DNA from: Nocardioides insulae DSM 17944
GTDB taxonomy: Bacteria; Actinomycetota; Actinomycetes; Propionibacteriales; Nocardioidaceae
NCBI RefSeq assembly: GCF_000422825.1
Contig: NZ_AUGU01000014.1
Span: 62,001 to 126,000, forward strand
DNA: 64,000 bases
Direction: 5' to 3'
Shown: piece by piece, positions 16,737 through 26,376 of the stretch
Position numbering within the stretch: the first letter of the stretch is position 1
How the letters are laid out: every line of letters begins with the position of its first letter
Notes under the pieces: model-generated
Told to the model about the DNA's origin: nothing
Database searches by the model: none
What the model saw: the letters and a program-made list of their open reading frames with translations, nothing else
Made by a program: the position numbers and the translations under genes

Positions 16737-18673
16737 GCGCGGGCGCCGGACCCCAGGCACGGCTGTGGCGTCGTGTGACCAGGCAGCCCGTCACGATGGT
16801 GGCGGCCGGATACCTGGTGTTGCTCCTGTTCGTCGCGGCCTTCGCCACCCAGTTGACCCCCTACGACCCTGACGCTGGAGACCTCCAGGCACTTCTACAG
16901 GGGCCGAGTTCGGATCATCTGCTCGGCACCGACCAATTGGGGCGGGACACATTGAGCCGGCTTCTCGTGGCGACCCAGATCGCTGTGATCGCGGGCGTGG
17001 AGGCGATCGTGGTGGCGCTCGGGCTCGGCGTCCCCATCGGCCTCATCTCCGGGTATGTCGGCGGCCGAGTGGACCGAGCCGTGATGAGGATGGTCGATGT
17101 CCTGCTGTCGCTTCCGGGCATGGTGGTTGCCCTCGCCATCATCGCCGCGATGGGGCCCGGTCTGGTCAACGCGATGTTCGCCGTCGGAGTGCTCTTCGCC
17201 ATTCGCATCATCCGGTTGGTGCGCGGCACGGTGCTGTCTGCTCGGGAGGAGTTGTACGTCTCGGCGGCTCGTCTCTCGGGTGCCCCGCCGAGAAGGGTGA
17301 TCCTTCGCTACATCCTGCCGAACGTGTCGATCCCACTGCTGGTCGAGGTGGCGCTGTACTTCGGTGTCGCGCTGTTGATCGAGGCGATGTTGAGCTTCTT
17401 GGGCGTGGGGGTCCAACCGCCCCAGGCGACCTGGGGAACGATGCTGTCCGAGGCCCGCAGTTATGTGGGCGAGCAGCCGTTCCTGCCGGTGCCGGCAGGC
17501 GTGATGATTACCCTCACGGTGCTCGCCTTCAACTTGGTCGCCGACGGGCTCTCCGCCGCCTTGGACCCGCGGGAGAAGCGCCGGGTGCTGCCACTGCCGG
17601 ACGCGCCGACCGACGCGAGCTCGGCGGACGAGGCAGACGGCCAGGCGGTACTCGCTGTGCGAGCTCTCCGGGTGCGGTTGCCTGGTGGGGACGGCGGGCT
17701 CGACGTTCTCCGTGGCGTCTCGTTCGACGTACACCGCGGAGAGATCGTCGGTCTCGTCGGAGAGTCGGGTTCGGGCAAGAGCCTGACCGCGCTGAGCTGC
17801 CTCGGCCTGCTGCCGCCGCGGGCCGAGGTCCGGGGCAGCATCCGTTTGCTGGGGGAGGAACTCGTCGGGCGACCCGAGAAGGAGCTCCAAGCCGTCCGCG
17901 GTCGGAAGCTCGCGATGGTCTTCCAAGAGCCGGCCAAGGCACTGAACCCCTCGCTCACGGTGGGCCGGCAGATCGCCGAGGGCCTGGAGATTCACCGCGG
18001 ACTATCCCGCAGGGAGGCACTGTGGGAGAGCGCGGAGTTGTTGCGCAAGGTGGGTGTCCCGAATGCGGAGAAGCGGTTGCGCGAGTATCCGCATCAGTTC
18101 TCCGGCGGGATGGCCCAGCGAGTGGTGATCGCCATGGCGCTGGCGTGTGATCCCGACGTGCTGATCGCGGACGAACCGACCACTGCACTCGACGTGACCA
18201 CCCAGGGGCAGGTGCTCGATCTCCTGCTCGATCTGCGGGAGCAGACCGGCGTCGCCATTCTTCTGATCACCCATGATCTCGGAGTTGTCGCGGACCTGTG
18301 CGACCGTGCCAATGTGATGTACGCCGGCGAGGTGGTCGAGTCGGCAGGGGTGCAGGAACTCTTCGATCGTCCCCAGCATCCGTACACGACAGCATTGCTG
18401 CGGGCGACGCCCGATGACCAGGCGGAGGTGGACCGGCTCGCTTCCATACCGGGGCAGGTGCCACGACCCGACGAACTCACTGGGGGGTGCGCCTTCGCGG
18501 GCCGATGTGCTCACAGGTTGAACCTGTGCAGCGAGGCACACCCGCGGATGATCGATGCCGGCGGCGGTGTGGAGGTCCGATGCCACTTGCACGAGGTCGA
18601 ACTCGCCACCTCCGTGGCGGGTCCGGGTTCACGGACACGCCCCAGGATCAAGGAGTCGCACGATGACCGTTAA
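16733..18673 (+). CDS. Fused ABC permease and ATPase (DppC-DppD fusion)
   Basis: One 646-residue chain joins two usually separate subunits. Residues 1 to about 285 are a DppC-type permease with [14 protein letters not shown] after the first helix and the EAA loop [23 protein letters not shown]. After a short polar linker, residues about 305-646 are an ABC ATPase. It has Walker A GESGSGKS (343-350), signature FSGGMAQR (about 456), Walker B VLIADEPT, and the oligopeptide-type tail HPYTTALL followed by a cysteine-containing GCAFAGRC. I see no frameshift. Stoichiometry with the next ATPase would be fixed by the fusion. Confidence 0.93.
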   Translation: MSAGAGPQARLWRRVTRQPVTMVAAGYLVLLLFVAAFATQLTPYDPDAGDLQALLQGPSSDHLLGTDQLGRDTLSRLLVATQIAVIAGVEAIVVALGLGVPIGLISGYVGGRVDRAVMRMVDVLLSLPGMVVALAIIAAMGPGLVNAMFAVGVLFAIRIIRLVRGTVLSAREELYVSAARLSGAPPRRVILRYILPNVSIPLLVEVALYFGVALLIEAMLSFLGVGVQPPQATWGTMLSEARSYVGEQPFLPVPAGVMITLTVLAFNLVADGLSAALDPREKRRVLPLPDAPTDASSADEADGQAVLAVRALRVRLPGGDGGLDVLRGVSFDVHRGEIVGLVGESGSGKSLTALSCLGLLPPRAEVRGSIRLLGEELVGRPEKELQAVRGRKLAMVFQEPAKALNPSLTVGRQIAEGLEIHRGLSRREALWESAELLRKVGVPNAEKRLREYPHQFSGGMAQRVVIAMALACDPDVLIADEPTTALDVTTQGQVLDLLLDLREQTGVAILLITHDLGVVADLCDRANVMYAGEVVESAGVQELFDRPQHPYTTALLRATPDDQAEVDRLASIPGQVPRPDELTGGCAFAGRCAHRLNLCSEAHPRMIDAGGGVEVRCHLHEVELATSVAGPGSRTRPRIKESHDDR

Positions 18674-19526
18674 CCCACGCGAACGACTGCTGGCCGTGCA
18701 TGACCTTCACATCGTCTATCCGGGCCGGAGAAGGCTCCTGCGGAAGGCACCGGACAACCACGCTGTGGCCGGTGTGACCTTCAGCGTTGCCGAAGGGGAG
18801 ACCTTCGGACTGGTGGGCGAGTCCGGTTCGGGCAAGAGCACCATCGGGCGCGCGATCCTCGGCCTCACCTCGGTCGCCGCGGGCAGCATCACCTTCCGGG
18901 GACGTCCGCTGCCGCGCGACCGACACGGTCTGCAGGGCTATCGCCGCTCGGTCCAGGCGGTCTTCCAGGATCCGCTCAGCTCGCTCAATCCGTCCATGCC
19001 CGTCGGCGGAGCCATCGCTGAGCCGCTGCGCAGGTTGCGGGAGCTGAGCGATCGTCGGGAGATCGAGCGCGAGATCTGCGCGTTGCTGGAGGCGGTGGGG
19101 CTTCCCGCAGAGACCCGACACCGCTACCCGAGTCAGCTCTCAGGTGGTCAGCGGCAGCGCGTGGCGATCGCCCGTGCCCTCGCCCCACGTCCCGAGCTGA
19201 TCGTGTGCGATGAGGCTGTCAGTGCGCTGGACGTATCCACCCAGGCCCAGATCGTGAACCTCTTTGCCGACCTGCAGGCCGAGCTCGGGGTCGCGTACCT
19301 CTTCATCGCGCACGATCTGGGAGTCGTGCGACATCTGAGCCACCGCACGGGCGTCCTGAGTCGTGGCGAGATGGTCGAGCAGGGGAAGGCACGGGAGGTC
19401 CACGACCAGCCTCAACACCCGTACACCCAGCAGCTTTTGGCGGCGGTCCCGATCCCGGATCCAGTCCGCCAGGCTGAGCGGCGGATCGCCCGTCGGGCAG
19501 CGAATGCCGCACCGGTCTCCGGGTGA
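18663..19526 (+). CDS. ABC importer ATP-binding protein (DppF-like)
   Basis: The 287-residue second ATPase of the importer has Walker [10 protein letters not shown] (from residue 52), Q-loop VFQDPLSSLNP, signature LSGGQRQRVAIARAL, Walker B LIVCDEAVSALD and the switch region IAHDLGVV. ATG overlaps the end of the upstream gene by 11 nt. It should pair with the ATPase half of the fused protein to drive uptake. The substrate is not defined by sequence; the family takes peptides, nickel, opines or sugars. It ends six bases before the convergent LuxR-type gene. Confidence 0.92.
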   Translation: MTVNPRERLLAVHDLHIVYPGRRRLLRKAPDNHAVAGVTFSVAEGETFGLVGESGSGKSTIGRAILGLTSVAAGSITFRGRPLPRDRHGLQGYRRSVQAVFQDPLSSLNPSMPVGGAIAEPLRRLRELSDRREIEREICALLEAVGLPAETRHRYPSQLSGGQRQRVAIARALAPRPELIVCDEAVSALDVSTQAQIVNLFADLQAELGVAYLFIAHDLGVVRHLSHRTGVLSRGEMVEQGKAREVHDQPQHPYTQQLLAAVPIPDPVRQAERRIARRAANAAPVSG

Positions 19527-19532
19527 GGGTCC

Positions 19533-21950
19533 TCAGGGCTCGAGCGGGATGTAGCCCAGTTCCTGGAGCAGGGGGACCGCACGGTCTCGGCGTTCGACAC
19601 CCAGCTTCTGGTAGATGTGCCGAAGGTGAGTCTTCGCGGTGTTCTCTGAGATGAACAGTTCCGCAGCGATCTGTGAGTTCGTCAGACGGGTGCCGAGATA
19701 GCCGGCCACCTCGGCCTCGCGAGGGCTCAACAACGGACTGCGACGGCGGGCCATCTCGTGGAGCTCGGCGAAGACCCAACGGACGTAGGCCGTGCTCGGG
19801 CCCAGCGTGGCGTCGGCGTTGCCCAGAACCTCGGGACCGAGGTCCGCGAGCCCGTCGGCCAGGTCCAGCAGGGTTCGCCGCAGCCCGGAGGTCTCAGCGA
19901 GCCGAAGGGCCTCGGTCAGGCGTGCGCTGGCGAGCACCGGGTCGCGTCGGTGCTGGTGGTGTGCCAGGAGAACAGCCTGGGTGACCCGGTCGAGCGACGT
20001 ACCATCCCCATCATCGAGAGGCAGCCCTATGTCGGCGGCGGACTGGGATCGAAGACCCAGCACGAGACGGATGTGCCGCACATCCGCCGGCTGTGGGACA
20101 CCGTGCAGACGGCGCTCCGCGGCGGCTGCGGCAGCGAGGTCCTGACGATGTAGAGCGAGCCGACCGGACACCGCCACGGACCGGGCGCGCAGGACCGGGT
20201 CCGGTACCTCTCGGGCCAGCGCCGCGATCCGCTCGGCCTGGTCGGCTGCTTCACCGGCCCGGCCGACACGAGCCAGTATCTCTGCGAGCTTCATCCGGCA
20301 ACGCACCACCGTGGTCGGGAACAGCCCCTGAAGGGCAAGATCGAGCGCGGAGCTGAGGTGTTCGAGAGCGGAATCGTGCTCGTCCCTCTCCGCTGCCACG
20401 CTCCCGAGCACCAGGCGAGCCTCGGAGGTCAGGTGGGTCTGGTCGAAGGAGCGCCGCTCTGCCATGCGCAGGGCGGCGCGGGCCTGCTCCTCGGCCCGGA
20501 GGACGTCGCCGCCGTCGAGCGCGACCACGGCATCGCGCGCGATGGCGTGGACGAGGTTGAGCTGTTCCCCGGACAGTGTGGTGTCCGGTGCGGTTGCTGC
20601 CGCCAGCACAGCGACAGTGGCCACGTCGCCCTCCCAGGCCAGCACCTCCGCGATCTGGTCGGTGGCGTAGAGCCGCAGGTACGCCGTCCGGGCGGGCGAA
20701 CACTTCAGGCCCGCCTCGATGCGAATCAGCGCAGCGTTGGCCGAGGTGATCGCCTCCTCGTGACGGAACTGCATCCGGAGCACGAACGAGCGCAGTACGT
20801 GGTACTCCACGACGTGGTCCTGCCGGTCCCATCGGTCTGGGGTCGCACGGTCGAGTAGCTGTTCCGCCTCAGGGGCCAAACCGGCGTGGATCAACGCCTT
20901 CACGAGTCCCAACACCGACGATGGGCGAAGACGTATGTTGCGGGGGAGCCGGCCGAACCAGGCTAGCGCTTCCTCGCTGCGGCCGAGCGGTTCCTGGGCA
21001 CGCATCATTCTGATCAGTTGACGGACAGCATGCTCCTGGTTGGCCCGGACCATGTGGCTGACTGCGTCCTCCCACTCGCCGCGACGTTCGTGCTCCAGCG
21101 AGGCGGCATGGTGAATGGTGGCGAGCATTTCTCGAGGCGGCCGGCATGAGTCGCGGCGCAGCAGCTCCGCGACGATGGGCGGAAAGCAGTAGTAGCCCGA
21201 GCGCACCTGGTCGGGTAGAAGCAGACTCCGCCTCCGCCACAGGCCGTCGATCTTGGCTCCGGCGTGCACGTCATCGAGGGCGACTTCGGCCAGATCGGCG
21301 TCGAAGCGCCGGAGATGGGCCAGAGCAGACAAGAAGCGGCGCTCCTTGGTCGGCAACGGGTCCAAGACCTGGCTCCGGAGGTAGCTGTGGGCATCGGACG
21401 CGGAGATCGCGTCCGGTCGAGTGTCAGCGGCGGCCAGCAGCAGGCTCACCAGAGTCGGCCAGCCCGCTGTGAGCTGCTGGATCTCCGCCGCTCGGTCCGA
21501 GTCGGGGTCGAGACCGAGCCGTGCGGCGTTCTCGGCCACCTCGTCGGCGGTGAGGAGGAACTCTTCGAAGCCGAACGTCGCCGCCGAACCCTGGCCGAGT
21601 CGGTACTGCCAGTCGGTCAGTGGTTCCTCCCGGGACACGAGGACGGTGGCTGCCCCCCGCTCCTGGCGTGCCGTGAGTTCGGCCTCCCAACGCTGCATCT
21701 GGTCAGCTGGCGGAAGGTCATCGACCACCAGGGGCGCCGACTCCCGGAGAACGGCGGAGAGGTCCCCGTCGCGTTCCCGTCGCCAGATGACGGGCTCGTC
21801 GAACTGCTGCGCCCACGCGGCCACGGTCGTGGTCTTGCCGCTCCCGGCAGGCCCGACCACGCCCACCAGACCGCATCGCCGGATGAGCGCGTCGATCCGC
21901 CGGCCAGCTGCACTGCTGTGCACTACCTGTGGTGCGGGAGGTGATGACAC
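19533..21950 (-). CDS. Large ATP-binding LuxR-family (MalT/LAL-like) transcriptional regulator
   Basis: The 805-residue regulator has an N-terminal STAND-type ATPase (Walker A GPAGSGKT at 33-40, with APLVVDDLPP as the likely Walker B). A long helical repeat middle (about 280-720) is probably the inducer- or partner-binding platform. A C-terminal LuxR helix-turn-helix (about 740-795, LSPREAEVAGYLGTRLTNSQIAAELFISENTAKTHL shown here only by its key segments SPREAEV and ISENTAKTHL) binds DNA. The GTG start at 21950 is the first that includes the complete ATPase. Convergent to the ABC operon and divergent from the sulfatase, it may regulate either. Confidence 0.88.
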   Translation of the reverse strand: MSSPPAPQVVHSSAAGRRIDALIRRCGLVGVVGPAGSGKTTTVAAWAQQFDEPVIWRRERDGDLSAVLRESAPLVVDDLPPADQMQRWEAELTARQERGAATVLVSREEPLTDWQYRLGQGSAATFGFEEFLLTADEVAENAARLGLDPDSDRAAEIQQLTAGWPTLVSLLLAAADTRPDAISASDAHSYLRSQVLDPLPTKERRFLSALAHLRRFDADLAEVALDDVHAGAKIDGLWRRRSLLLPDQVRSGYYCFPPIVAELLRRDSCRPPREMLATIHHAASLEHERRGEWEDAVSHMVRANQEHAVRQLIRMMRAQEPLGRSEEALAWFGRLPRNIRLRPSSVLGLVKALIHAGLAPEAEQLLDRATPDRWDRQDHVVEYHVLRSFVLRMQFRHEEAITSANAALIRIEAGLKCSPARTAYLRLYATDQIAEVLAWEGDVATVAVLAAATAPDTTLSGEQLNLVHAIARDAVVALDGGDVLRAEEQARAALRMAERRSFDQTHLTSEARLVLGSVAAERDEHDSALEHLSSALDLALQGLFPTTVVRCRMKLAEILARVGRAGEAADQAERIAALAREVPDPVLRARSVAVSGRLALHRQDLAAAAAAERRLHGVPQPADVRHIRLVLGLRSQSAADIGLPLDDGDGTSLDRVTQAVLLAHHQHRRDPVLASARLTEALRLAETSGLRRTLLDLADGLADLGPEVLGNADATLGPSTAYVRWVFAELHEMARRRSPLLSPREAEVAGYLGTRLTNSQIAAELFISENTAKTHLRHIYQKLGVERRDRAVPLLQELGYIPLEP

Positions 21951-22107
21951 TCAAATCACCCTGTTCGGCTGATGGGCTTGGTCGGTGAGCACGGTCACAC
22001 TAACGAGGAATTGTTCGGCGGCATCGGTCAGTCCGAAAGGGGGAGCAAGCTTCTCCTCATCACTCGGGCGCGCTGCCTGACCAGTGCCACAACCACGAGG
22101 AGCCCAG

Positions 22108-24471
22108 GTGAGTGAAGAGCAGACCGACCAGCCCGACGAGCGCGGCATCCCCGGCTACGCGCGGGGGTATGACCGGCACCCGGGGCGGATCGGCCGCACC
22201 ACCAGGGACTCCGAGCGGGCCTGGCCGACAGAACGCCGGGCGAGGGACGGGGCGCCGAACGTCGTCCTCGTGCTGCTCGACGACATGGGGTACAGCGACA
22301 TCGGGCCGTTCGGGTCGGAGATCCCGACCCCGAACCTCGACCGGCTGGCCGAGAACGGCCACCGGCTGACCAACTACCACACCACCCCGGTGTGCTCCCC
22401 GGCGCGCGCCGCGATGATGACCGGCCTGAATCCGCACCGGGCGGGGTTCGGGTCGGTGGCGAACTCCGACCCGGGCTTCCCGGGCATGCGGCTCGAGCTG
22501 GACGAGGACGTCCTCACCCTGCCCGAGATCCTCCGGGAGCACGGCTATGCGACGTACGCGATCGGCAAGTGGCACCTGACCCGCGACGCGCTGATGAACG
22601 ACGCCGCCGCCCGGCACAGCTGGCCGGTCCAGCGCGGGTTCGACCGGTACTACGGCACCACCGAGGGCTGCAACAGCTTCTTCCACCCGAACCGGCTGGT
22701 GGTGGACAACTCCCCGCTCACGATCGAGGAGTTCCCCGAGGACTACTACCTCACCGACGACCTGACCGACAAGGCGGTCGAGATGGTCAAGGCGCTGCGG
22801 GCCAGCGACTCGCGCAAGCCGTTCTTCCTCTACTTCGCCCACCACGCGATGCACGGGCCGCTGGGGGCCAAGCCGGCCGACCTGGCCAAGCACCGCGGCC
22901 GGTACGCCGAGGGCTGGGACGAGATCCGCCGCGGGCGGCACGCCCGTCAGATCGCGCAGGGCATCTTCCCCGAGGACCTGCCGCTGCCGCCGCGGGACGG
23001 CGGGAAGCGGGCCTTCGCCGTGCCCGCCTGGGAGGACCTCTCCGCCGAGCAGCAGGACATCTTCGCGCGGTACATGGAGGTCTACGCGGCGATGGTCGAC
23101 AACGTCGACCAGAGCCTGGGCCGGATCCTGGACACGGTCGAGGAGTTGGGTGAGCTCGACAACACGATCGTCATCTTCACCTCGGACAACGGCGGCACCA
23201 TGGAGGGCGGCCCGGAGGGCACTCGCAGCTACTTCAGCCGATTCGTCCACCTCGACGGCGTACCGGCCGACTGGGAGGCCGACGTGGCCCGCGATCCCGA
23301 CCTGATCGGGGGAGCGCGGACGATGGTGCACTATCCGCGCGGCTGGGCGATGGCCTCGAACACGCCGTTCCGGTTCTACAAGGGTCAGACCTTCGCCGGC
23401 GGAGTGCGGGTCCCGTTCCTCATCTCCTGGCCCGACGGGCTGCCGCGGAGCGAGGGCGATGACGGCATCCGACGGCAGTACCAGTACGTCACCGACGTGG
23501 TGCCCACGATCCTGGAGCTGGTCGGGGCCACACCGATGCCGCAGCGACACGGGTTGCCGGCCCAGTCGATGGACGGCGTCAGCTTCCGAAGCGTCCTGGA
23601 CGACCCCGGTTCGGCGAGCACCCGCTACGAGCAGTACGCCGAGTTCGGCGGCAACCGGGGCTTCTACCGGGACGGCTGGAAGGTGGTCACCGCCCACCGG
23701 CCGGGGGCGCCGTACGACGATTCGGAGTGGGAGCTGTACCACGTCGAATCCGACCCCAACGAGCTGGTCGACCTCGCGGCGGCCGAGCCGGGCAAGCTCA
23801 AGGAACTCGCCGAGGCGTGGGAGCGGGCCGCCTGGGCGAACACCGTCTTCCCGCTCAACGGGCACGGCCGCCTGGAGAACTCCATCCGTCGTCCCGCCGA
23901 GGACGAGTTCACCGCTCCGGTCCGGCTGCTGCCGGGGACGCCGACGCTGGAGCGCTACCGCTCCCACCAGCTGATCATGCTGCGCGACGTCGACATCGAC
24001 GTGGAGCTCGAGCACGGTGCCGACGACCGGGGGGTGCTGGTGGCGCACGGCGACCAGGGCGGCGGCTACCTCGTCTACCTGGAGGACGGCGTGCTGCACG
24101 CCGGCTACAACGAGTACGGCCGACTGCACGTGCTGGCCGCGGCCGAGCCACTCGCCCCGGGCACCCACCGGGTCCGGCTCTCCTTGCGGACCCTCCCGGA
24201 CTTCCGCTGGTGCGTCGAGGTGGGCGTGGACGGCGAACCGGTCGCCGCCCTCCCCTCGGTCGCGATGCTGGTCGGGATGGCGCCCTTCAGCGGGATCGAC
24301 GTGGGCCTGACCCGGGGAGGTCCGGTGCACTGGGACCTCTTCCAGCGGCACGGCAGCTTCCCCTACACCGGTGTGCTGCGCTCGGTGACCTACCTGCCCG
24401 GCCGGCAGGCCGACTACGACCCGGCCCTGGTCATGGAGGCCGAACGCAACACCGCTGCCGCCTTCGACTGA
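22108..24471 (+). CDS. Arylsulfatase-type sulfatase
   Basis: This 787-residue type I sulfatase hydrolyses sulfate esters. It has the metal motif LLDDMGYSDIG (Asp58-Asp59), the formylglycine signature VCSPARAAMMTG with Cys96 to be oxidised to formylglycine, the GKWHL block and FTSDNGG. No signal peptide is visible, so it may be cytosolic. The C-terminal 200 residues form an extra beta-rich domain. No formylglycine-generating enzyme lies in the window, so maturation must depend on a gene elsewhere. GTG 22108 has GAGGA at correct spacing. Confidence 0.93.
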   Translation: MSEEQTDQPDERGIPGYARGYDRHPGRIGRTTRDSERAWPTERRARDGAPNVVLVLLDDMGYSDIGPFGSEIPTPNLDRLAENGHRLTNYHTTPVCSPARAAMMTGLNPHRAGFGSVANSDPGFPGMRLELDEDVLTLPEILREHGYATYAIGKWHLTRDALMNDAAARHSWPVQRGFDRYYGTTEGCNSFFHPNRLVVDNSPLTIEEFPEDYYLTDDLTDKAVEMVKALRASDSRKPFFLYFAHHAMHGPLGAKPADLAKHRGRYAEGWDEIRRGRHARQIAQGIFPEDLPLPPRDGGKRAFAVPAWEDLSAEQQDIFARYMEVYAAMVDNVDQSLGRILDTVEELGELDNTIVIFTSDNGGTMEGGPEGTRSYFSRFVHLDGVPADWEADVARDPDLIGGARTMVHYPRGWAMASNTPFRFYKGQTFAGGVRVPFLISWPDGLPRSEGDDGIRRQYQYVTDVVPTILELVGATPMPQRHGLPAQSMDGVSFRSVLDDPGSASTRYEQYAEFGGNRGFYRDGWKVVTAHRPGAPYDDSEWELYHVESDPNELVDLAAAEPGKLKELAEAWERAAWANTVFPLNGHGRLENSIRRPAEDEFTAPVRLLPGTPTLERYRSHQLIMLRDVDIDVELEHGADDRGVLVAHGDQGGGYLVYLEDGVLHAGYNEYGRLHVLAAAEPLAPGTHRVRLSLRTLPDFRWCVEVGVDGEPVAALPSVAMLVGMAPFSGIDVGLTRGGPVHWDLFQRHGSFPYTGVLRSVTYLPGRQADYDPALVMEAERNTAAAFD

Positions 24472-24642
24472 TCCATCCCGAACCCGACCACCCGCACACC
24501 CCAGCCGGATCACCGCGGTGACCGACGGGGCCGCCGACGACGAACGGACCGATCGAGGATGACGAGTACGACGACCTGGTCGACCCCGCGACCGAACCCA
24601 GGACAGACCCCCGGACCCGACCCAGCAAGGACCTCAGCGACG

Positions 24643-26211
24643 ATGACGCAGCTTCCACACCGCCCGCTCACCTGGGTCACCCAGGTGAGCCGGCACGCTC
24701 ACGAACAGCCCGGCCGGGCGGCGATCGTGTTCGGTGACCGGACCACGTCCTGGCGGGAGTTGGAGGATCGCTCCCGCCGACTGGGCAGCGTCCTGCGGGA
24801 GCGAGGGGTGCGCGCCGGTGATCGTGTCGCCCTGCTCATGACGAACCGGCCGGAGTTCGTCGAGACCCTGCTGGCCACCCATCTGCTGGGGGCGGTGCTC
24901 GTCCCGATCAACTTCCGCCTGGTCAGCGGCGAGGTGGACTTCCTGCTGCGCGACAGCGGGGCGCGGGTCGTGCTCGCCGACGCCGACACCCTCGACGTCG
25001 TACGTGGCACGAGCGCCGCGACGGAGGGGCTGGAGGTCGTCGTAGCCGGTGTGCCGGAGAACGACCTGACCCCCGCCGAGCACGGCTACGAGGCGGCGAT
25101 CGGGTCGGTGGCTCCGTGCGAGGGCGTCGGCGCCGAGGACCTGGCGGGTGCGGCCTTCATCATGTACACCTCGGGCACCACCGGCCTGCCGAAGGGTGCC
25201 GTCCTCACCTTCGCCAACCTGCTCACCCAGTCCATGACGGCGATGCAGGTGCTGCAACTGGTCGATGACGACCAGGTCGCCGCCCTCACCTCACCGCTGT
25301 TCCACATCGCCTCGGTCGGGCACCTCATCCCCTCGCTGATGCTGGGGCACACCATGATCCTGGTGCCGTCCGGCAGGTTCGACCCCGACCGCTTCATCGA
25401 CCTGCTGGAACGCCACCGGGTCACCGGGGCGTTCCTGGTCCCGAGCATGTGGGAGCTGGTCTGCCGACGGGTTCGTGACCGGACACCCGACCTGGCTCTG
25501 CGCAGCCTCGCCTGGGGAGCGGAGCCGGCCCGCCTCTCCACCCTCCAGTTGATGGCCGACACGTTCCCCGACGCCTCGATCGTGTCCTCCTTCGGGCAGA
25601 CCGAGATGTCGCCGATCACCCTGATCGTCAAGGGGCGCGAGTCCCGTGAGCGCCTGGGGTCGGTCGGCAGACCGGTGGCGATGGTGGAGGTGCGGGTCGT
25701 GGACGCCGCGATGAACGACGTCCCGGTCGGGGAGGTGGGTGAGATCGTCTACCGCGGGCCAGGCACGACCGTGGGCTACTGGAACGCGCCGGAGGCGACC
25801 GAGCGCGCCTTCGCCGGTGGCTGGTTCCACTCCGGAGACCTGGTCCGCCGCGACGCAGACGGCTACTTCTACGTCGTCGACCGGCTCAAGGACATGATCA
25901 TCTCCGGCGGGGAGAACATCTACAGCGCCGAACTCGAACAGGTCCTGGGCGAGCACCCGGACGTGTCGGAGATCGCGGTGGTGGGTGCCCCGGACCCCCG
26001 ATGGGGCGAGACCCCGGTGGCCGTCGTGGTCCCCGCACCGGGGAGGACCGTCACCATCGAGGACCTGCACGCGTACGCCGAGGACAGAGTCGCGCCGTAC
26101 AAGCGGCCCTCCCGGGTGGTGTGTGTGGACCGGCTGCCCCGGAACGCCTCGGGGAAGATCCTCAAGGCGCCCCTGCGCGAGGTCGCCGCGGCCCCGGCCG
26201 AGGTGCACTGA
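24643..26211 (+). CDS. Acyl-CoA ligase (FadD-like AMP-binding enzyme)
   Basis: This 522-residue ANL enzyme activates a carboxylic acid to acyl-CoA via an adenylate. It has the P-loop IMYTSGTTGLPKGA, the A5 motif SSFGQTEMSP, GWFHSGDLVRRDADGY, the hinge VVDRLKDMIISGGENIY and the catalytic lysine in NASGKILKAP. ATG 24643 was chosen because homology begins just after it. An in-frame start 84 nt upstream would add a low-complexity Thr/Pro-rich stretch. It follows the sulfatase after 171 bp and might use its product, but the spacing does not prove an operon. Confidence 0.88.
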   Translation: MTQLPHRPLTWVTQVSRHAHEQPGRAAIVFGDRTTSWRELEDRSRRLGSVLRERGVRAGDRVALLMTNRPEFVETLLATHLLGAVLVPINFRLVSGEVDFLLRDSGARVVLADADTLDVVRGTSAATEGLEVVVAGVPENDLTPAEHGYEAAIGSVAPCEGVGAEDLAGAAFIMYTSGTTGLPKGAVLTFANLLTQSMTAMQVLQLVDDDQVAALTSPLFHIASVGHLIPSLMLGHTMILVPSGRFDPDRFIDLLERHRVTGAFLVPSMWELVCRRVRDRTPDLALRSLAWGAEPARLSTLQLMADTFPDASIVSSFGQTEMSPITLIVKGRESRERLGSVGRPVAMVEVRVVDAAMNDVPVGEVGEIVYRGPGTTVGYWNAPEATERAFAGGWFHSGDLVRRDADGYFYVVDRLKDMIISGGENIYSAELEQVLGEHPDVSEIAVVGAPDPRWGETPVAVVVPAPGRTVTIEDLHAYAEDRVAPYKRPSRVVCVDRLPRNASGKILKAPLREVAAAPAEVH

Positions 26212-26376
26212 GGTCCGGGTCCGGAGCCCGCCGGCCGGGCACCGGCACCGCCTTCGCTACTCGCTGTACTGCACACCAATTCCACCCGTGGATTTGGACG
26301 CAGCGCCGGTGCCGAATGACGTGACTCACAGGTAGGTTGTGTCTCGTTACGTTCATTTCGGTGATGGAGGACACCC

